Origin: JBLNBQ01 sp050260095
Lineage (GTDB): Bacteria; Bacillota; UBA5301; DYFA01
Reading direction: 5' to 3'
DNA length: 6,319 nt
Assembly (NCBI GenBank): GCA_050260095.1
Contig: JBLNBQ010000105.1
Coordinates: 1 to 6,319, forward strand
Under the pieces are notes generated by a model. The model was not told the DNA's origin and did not search any database. It saw only the letters and a list, made by a program, of their open reading frames with translations. The position numbers and the translations under genes were made by a program. Below are positions 5,564-6,319 of this stretch, piece after piece; the first letter of the stretch is position 1; each line of letters opens with the position of its first letter.

Positions 5564-6319
5564 TTAAGTCCTGTACTCACGCGCCGGTTCCTCGCCCCTG
5601 AGTACCCGGAGCGCGCCAAGAGCCAGCGCTTCGAGTTCGTTCTCCCCGGGGAAGACGAGGACCGGGCCGAGGAACGCGACCCGCTCGGTGATCCAACCCA
5701 CCAGCCGCGCCGAATGGGCGAGCCCGCCGGTGAGGACCACGGCGTCGACCTGGCCCTTCAGGACTGCGGCCAGCCCCCCGATCTCCTTCGCGATCTGGTA
5801 GGCCATGGCCTCGAAGCACTCCCGCGCCTGTTCGTCGCCGTCGTCGATCCGGGCCTCCACCTCGCGGCCGCTGTTGAGGCCGAGGTGCCCCACGAGGCCC
5901 CCCTGACGCCGCACCCGCCGCAGGAGCTCCTCTTCGGTCCACCGCCCGGAGAAACAGAGCCGGACGAGATCGGACACCGGAAGGCCACCGGCCCGCTCCA
6001 CGCCGAACGGGCCGTCCCCGTCGAGAGCGTTGTTCACGTCGATCACCCGGCCCCGCTCGTGGGCCCCGACCGACACGCCGCTGCCGAGATGGACCACGAT
6101 CAGGCAGGCCTCGCTGTAAGTCTTGCCTAGGCGCGCGGCCGCCTTCCGCCCGACCGCCCGCTGGTTCAGCGCATGGAAGATGCTCCGCCGCCGCAGTTCG
6201 GGGAAGCCGGTGTAGCGGGCCAGCGGGCAGAGTTCGTCCACCATCACTGGGTCGACCACGAACGCGGGTATGCCGCTCCCGGCCGCCAGTTCGCCGGCGA
6301 TCAGACCGCCCAGGTTGGA
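5564..6319 (-). CDS. buk: Butyrate kinase, C-terminal 251 residues (cut by window edge)
   Basis: The frame is open to the window edge at 6319, so the start lies outside. About 100 N-terminal residues are missing if the protein has the usual length of about 355. This acetate/butyrate kinase-family (ASKHA fold) enzyme converts acyl-phosphate and ADP to butyrate or branched acid plus ATP, reversibly. Diagnostic stretches, numbered within the visible part, are SNLGGLIAGEL (1-11), VVDPVMVDEL (21-30), SIFHALNQRAVGRKAAARLG (46-65) and VHLGSGVSVGAHERGRVIDV (76-95). The kinase turn NALDGDGPFGVERAGGLP (97-114), VVLTGGLAHS (194-203) and FPGENELEALALGALRVL (224-241) follow. The stop TAA is at 5564-5566, 25 nt before the ferredoxin start. 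Its neighbours suggest that it works on branched-chain acyl-phosphates derived from the oxidoreductase products. The apparent starts at 6259 (GTG) are internal. Confidence 0.94.
   Translation of the reverse strand, partial: SNLGGLIAGELAAGSGIPAFVVDPVMVDELCPLARYTGFPELRRRSIFHALNQRAVGRKAAARLGKTYSEACLIVVHLGSGVSVGAHERGRVIDVNNALDGDGPFGVERAGGLPVSDLVRLCFSGRWTEEELLRRVRRQGGLVGHLGLNSGREVEARIDDGDEQARECFEAMAYQIAKEIGGLAAVLKGQVDAVVLTGGLAHSARLVGWITERVAFLGPVLVFPGENELEALALGALRVLRGEEPAREYRT

Noticed and set aside
5390..6130. Plus-strand 246-codon open frame opposite buk and ferredoxin
   Set aside because: Antisense to the butyrate kinase and ferredoxin motifs. Composition is shadow-like.

Overview
The window is a G+C-rich (about two thirds by eye) stretch of bacterial chromosome, and nearly everything in it is coded on the minus strand. 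A stage II sporulation protein M (SpoIIM) homologue beside an oxygen-sensitive 2-oxoacid:ferredoxin oxidoreductase and a butyrate kinase points to an anaerobic, endospore-forming member of the Bacillota, probably a high-GC clostridial or Peptococcaceae-like lineage. I cannot name the genus from sequence alone. No mobile element, CRISPR array, tRNA or rRNA was seen.

Right-hand block (about 2914-6319, read right to left): an N-terminally cut butyrate kinase (buk), a 2x[4Fe-4S] ferredoxin, then the alpha (VorB-type), beta and gamma subunits of a 2-oxoisovalerate-type ferredoxin oxidoreductase. The genes are 25 and 31 nt apart, then overlap (GTGA), then abut (TAG|ATG), as in a single operon. The likely scheme is that the oxidoreductase converts branched-chain 2-oxoacids to acyl-CoA, CO2 and reduced ferredoxin. 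A phosphotransacylase, not in view, would make the acyl-phosphate, and Buk would turn that into free acid plus ATP. This is energy conservation from amino-acid fermentation, or the reverse flow for branched-chain acid activation.

Middle (1531-2904): a DUF3866-family protein of unknown function follows the gamma subunit with a 9-nt gap, so it is almost certainly co-transcribed with it. Beyond it lies the only plus-strand gene I believe, a 64-codon ORF at 1616-1810. It has a perfect Shine-Dalgarno, its tail overlaps the 3' end of the DUF3866 gene, and it is divergent from the next gene across an 84-nt gap.

Left-hand block (1-1531): a Nudix ADP-ribose pyrophosphatase (NudF type), then spoIIM, then a previously unlisted 35-codon single-membrane-helix ORF (132-239), then a strong GC-rich hairpin (71-100) that probably ends the transcript. 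The short nudF-spoIIM gap contains a sequence resembling a sporulation sigma-E promoter with exact 14-nt spacing. The nudF-spoIIM order resembles that of Bacillus subtilis.

The most interesting items are the two tiny genes (plus-strand 64 aa; 35-aa membrane peptide), the sigma-E-like promoter overlapping the nudF stop codon, and the tight coupling of the uncharacterised DUF3866 gene to the oxidoreductase operon. I did not find evidence for a wholly new multi-gene system.
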